Positions 5,105 to 5,551 of a stretch of DNA of 5,551 nt are shown here, piece by piece (the stretch's first letter is position 1; each line of letters begins with the position of its first letter). The DNA lies in contig CAJUNI010000082.1 of NCBI GenBank assembly GCA_910587945.1, forward strand, positions 3,419-8,969. Reading direction: 5' to 3'. The notes below the pieces were generated by a model. The model ran no database searches, was not told the origin of the DNA, and saw only the letters and a list, made by a program, of their open reading frames with translations. Source of the DNA: an uncultured Parvibacter sp. Its GTDB lineage: Bacteria > Actinomycetota > Coriobacteriia > Coriobacteriales > Eggerthellaceae. The translations under genes were made by a program, and so were the position numbers.

Positions 5105-5551
5105 CTATTTGATGATCTTCGTCACACGGCCGGAGCCAACGGTACGACCACCCTCGCGGATAGCGAACTTGAGGCCCTCTTCCATAGCGATGGGGTGGAT
5201 GAGCTCGCCCTTGATGGTGACGTTGTCGCCAGGCATAACCATCTCAGTGCCCTCGGGCAAGTGAGCCACACCGGTGATGTCGGTGGTACGGAAGTAGAAC
5301 TGCGGACGATAGCCATCGAAGAACGGGGTGTGACGGCCACCTTCATCCTTGGTAAGGATGTAGACCTGACCCTCGAACTCGGTGTGAGGAGTCACGCTGC
5401 CGGGCTTGCAGAGAACCTGGCCACGCACGATCTCTTCGCGCTTGATGCCACGGAGCAAGCAGCCGATGTTGTCGCCAGCCTGAGCCTCGTCGAGGAGCTT
5501 GCGGAACATTTCGATGCCGGTGCAAACGGTGTTCTGGGTCTCCTTGATGCC
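5105..5551 (-). CDS. tuf: Elongation factor Tu, C-terminal part (5' end beyond window)
   Basis: EF-Tu delivers aminoacyl-tRNA to the ribosomal A site as a GTP complex. Only the last 148 residues are here, starting GIKETQNTVCTGIEMFRKLL. This covers most of domain II and all of domain III, while the GTPase domain with the G motifs lies to the right of the window. Hallmarks are LLRGIKREEIVRGQVL (32-47), FFDGYRPQFYFRTTDITG (77-94) and the final FAIREGGRTVGSGRVTKIIK. The positions associated with elfamycin resistance in E. coli (the Q of YRPQ and the A of FAIR) carry the ordinary residues, so nothing suggests resistance. It reads towards rpmG, from which it is separated by 120 nt including a GC-rich hairpin. 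Confidence 0.98.
   Translation of the reverse strand, partial: GIKETQNTVCTGIEMFRKLLDEAQAGDNIGCLLRGIKREEIVRGQVLCKPGSVTPHTEFEGQVYILTKDEGGRHTPFFDGYRPQFYFRTTDITGVAHLPEGTEMVMPGDNVTIKGELIHPIAMEEGLKFAIREGGRTVGSGRVTKIIK

Noticed and set aside
1..5551. Mobile element, CRISPR array, phage remnant or defence system
   Set aside because: Every gene is a core housekeeping gene, the spacers are short, and no transposase, long terminal repeats, spaced repeats or attachment-site duplication next to the tRNA gene were seen.

Overview
The window is an ordinary housekeeping segment of a bacterial chromosome. Its core is the translation, secretion and transcription-elongation cluster read on the minus strand: tuf (3' part) – rpmG – tRNA-Trp – secE – nusG – rplK – rplA – map. 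A convergent plus-strand murJ, cut at its 5' end, occupies the left side. Base composition is moderate, roughly half G+C. The gene order, an EF-Tu tail ending in GRVTKIIK, and a one-span SecE with a long charged N-terminal arm fit an Actinomycetota lineage. The moderate G+C makes a member of Coriobacteriia (for example an Eggerthellaceae relative) my best guess. That placement is inference from gene content, not a search result.

Layout from left to right. Positions 1-1392 hold murJ (lipid II flippase) without its first two or so membrane spans. It ends 21 bp from the stop codon of map, so the two genes are tail to tail. map (1414-2199) is separated from rplA by a strong 14-bp terminator hairpin (2255-2289), and it has a candidate extended -10 promoter just beyond that hairpin. 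rplA (2310-3020) and rplK (3099-3599) are separated by 78 nt holding two small hairpins. nusG (3710-4240) lies 110 nt upstream of rplK. secE (4250-4654) is tightly coupled to nusG: its TAG stop lies inside the nusG Shine-Dalgarno sequence. An intrinsic terminator (4698-4720) follows the tRNA-Trp gene (4734-4809), which encodes its own CCA end. rpmG (4835-4984, zinc-ribbon L33) and the last 148 codons of tuf (5105-5551) complete the window. A long GC-rich hairpin lies between tuf and rpmG.

Functionally, EF-Tu, L33, L11 and L1 serve the ribosome. tRNA-Trp supplies an aminoacyl-tRNA substrate for EF-Tu. NusG couples RNA polymerase to elongation and termination. SecE is the small essential subunit of the SecYEG translocon. 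Methionine aminopeptidase trims new chains at the ribosome. MurJ belongs to peptidoglycan synthesis and is probably transcribed independently.

No gap exceeds 300 bases. I found no mobile element, CRISPR array or novel system. The points most worth a second look are a basic C-terminal extension on L11, the charged N-terminal arm on SecE, the way terminators and promoters are packed in short spacers, and the replacement of the often-seen rplJ-rplL by map downstream of rplA.
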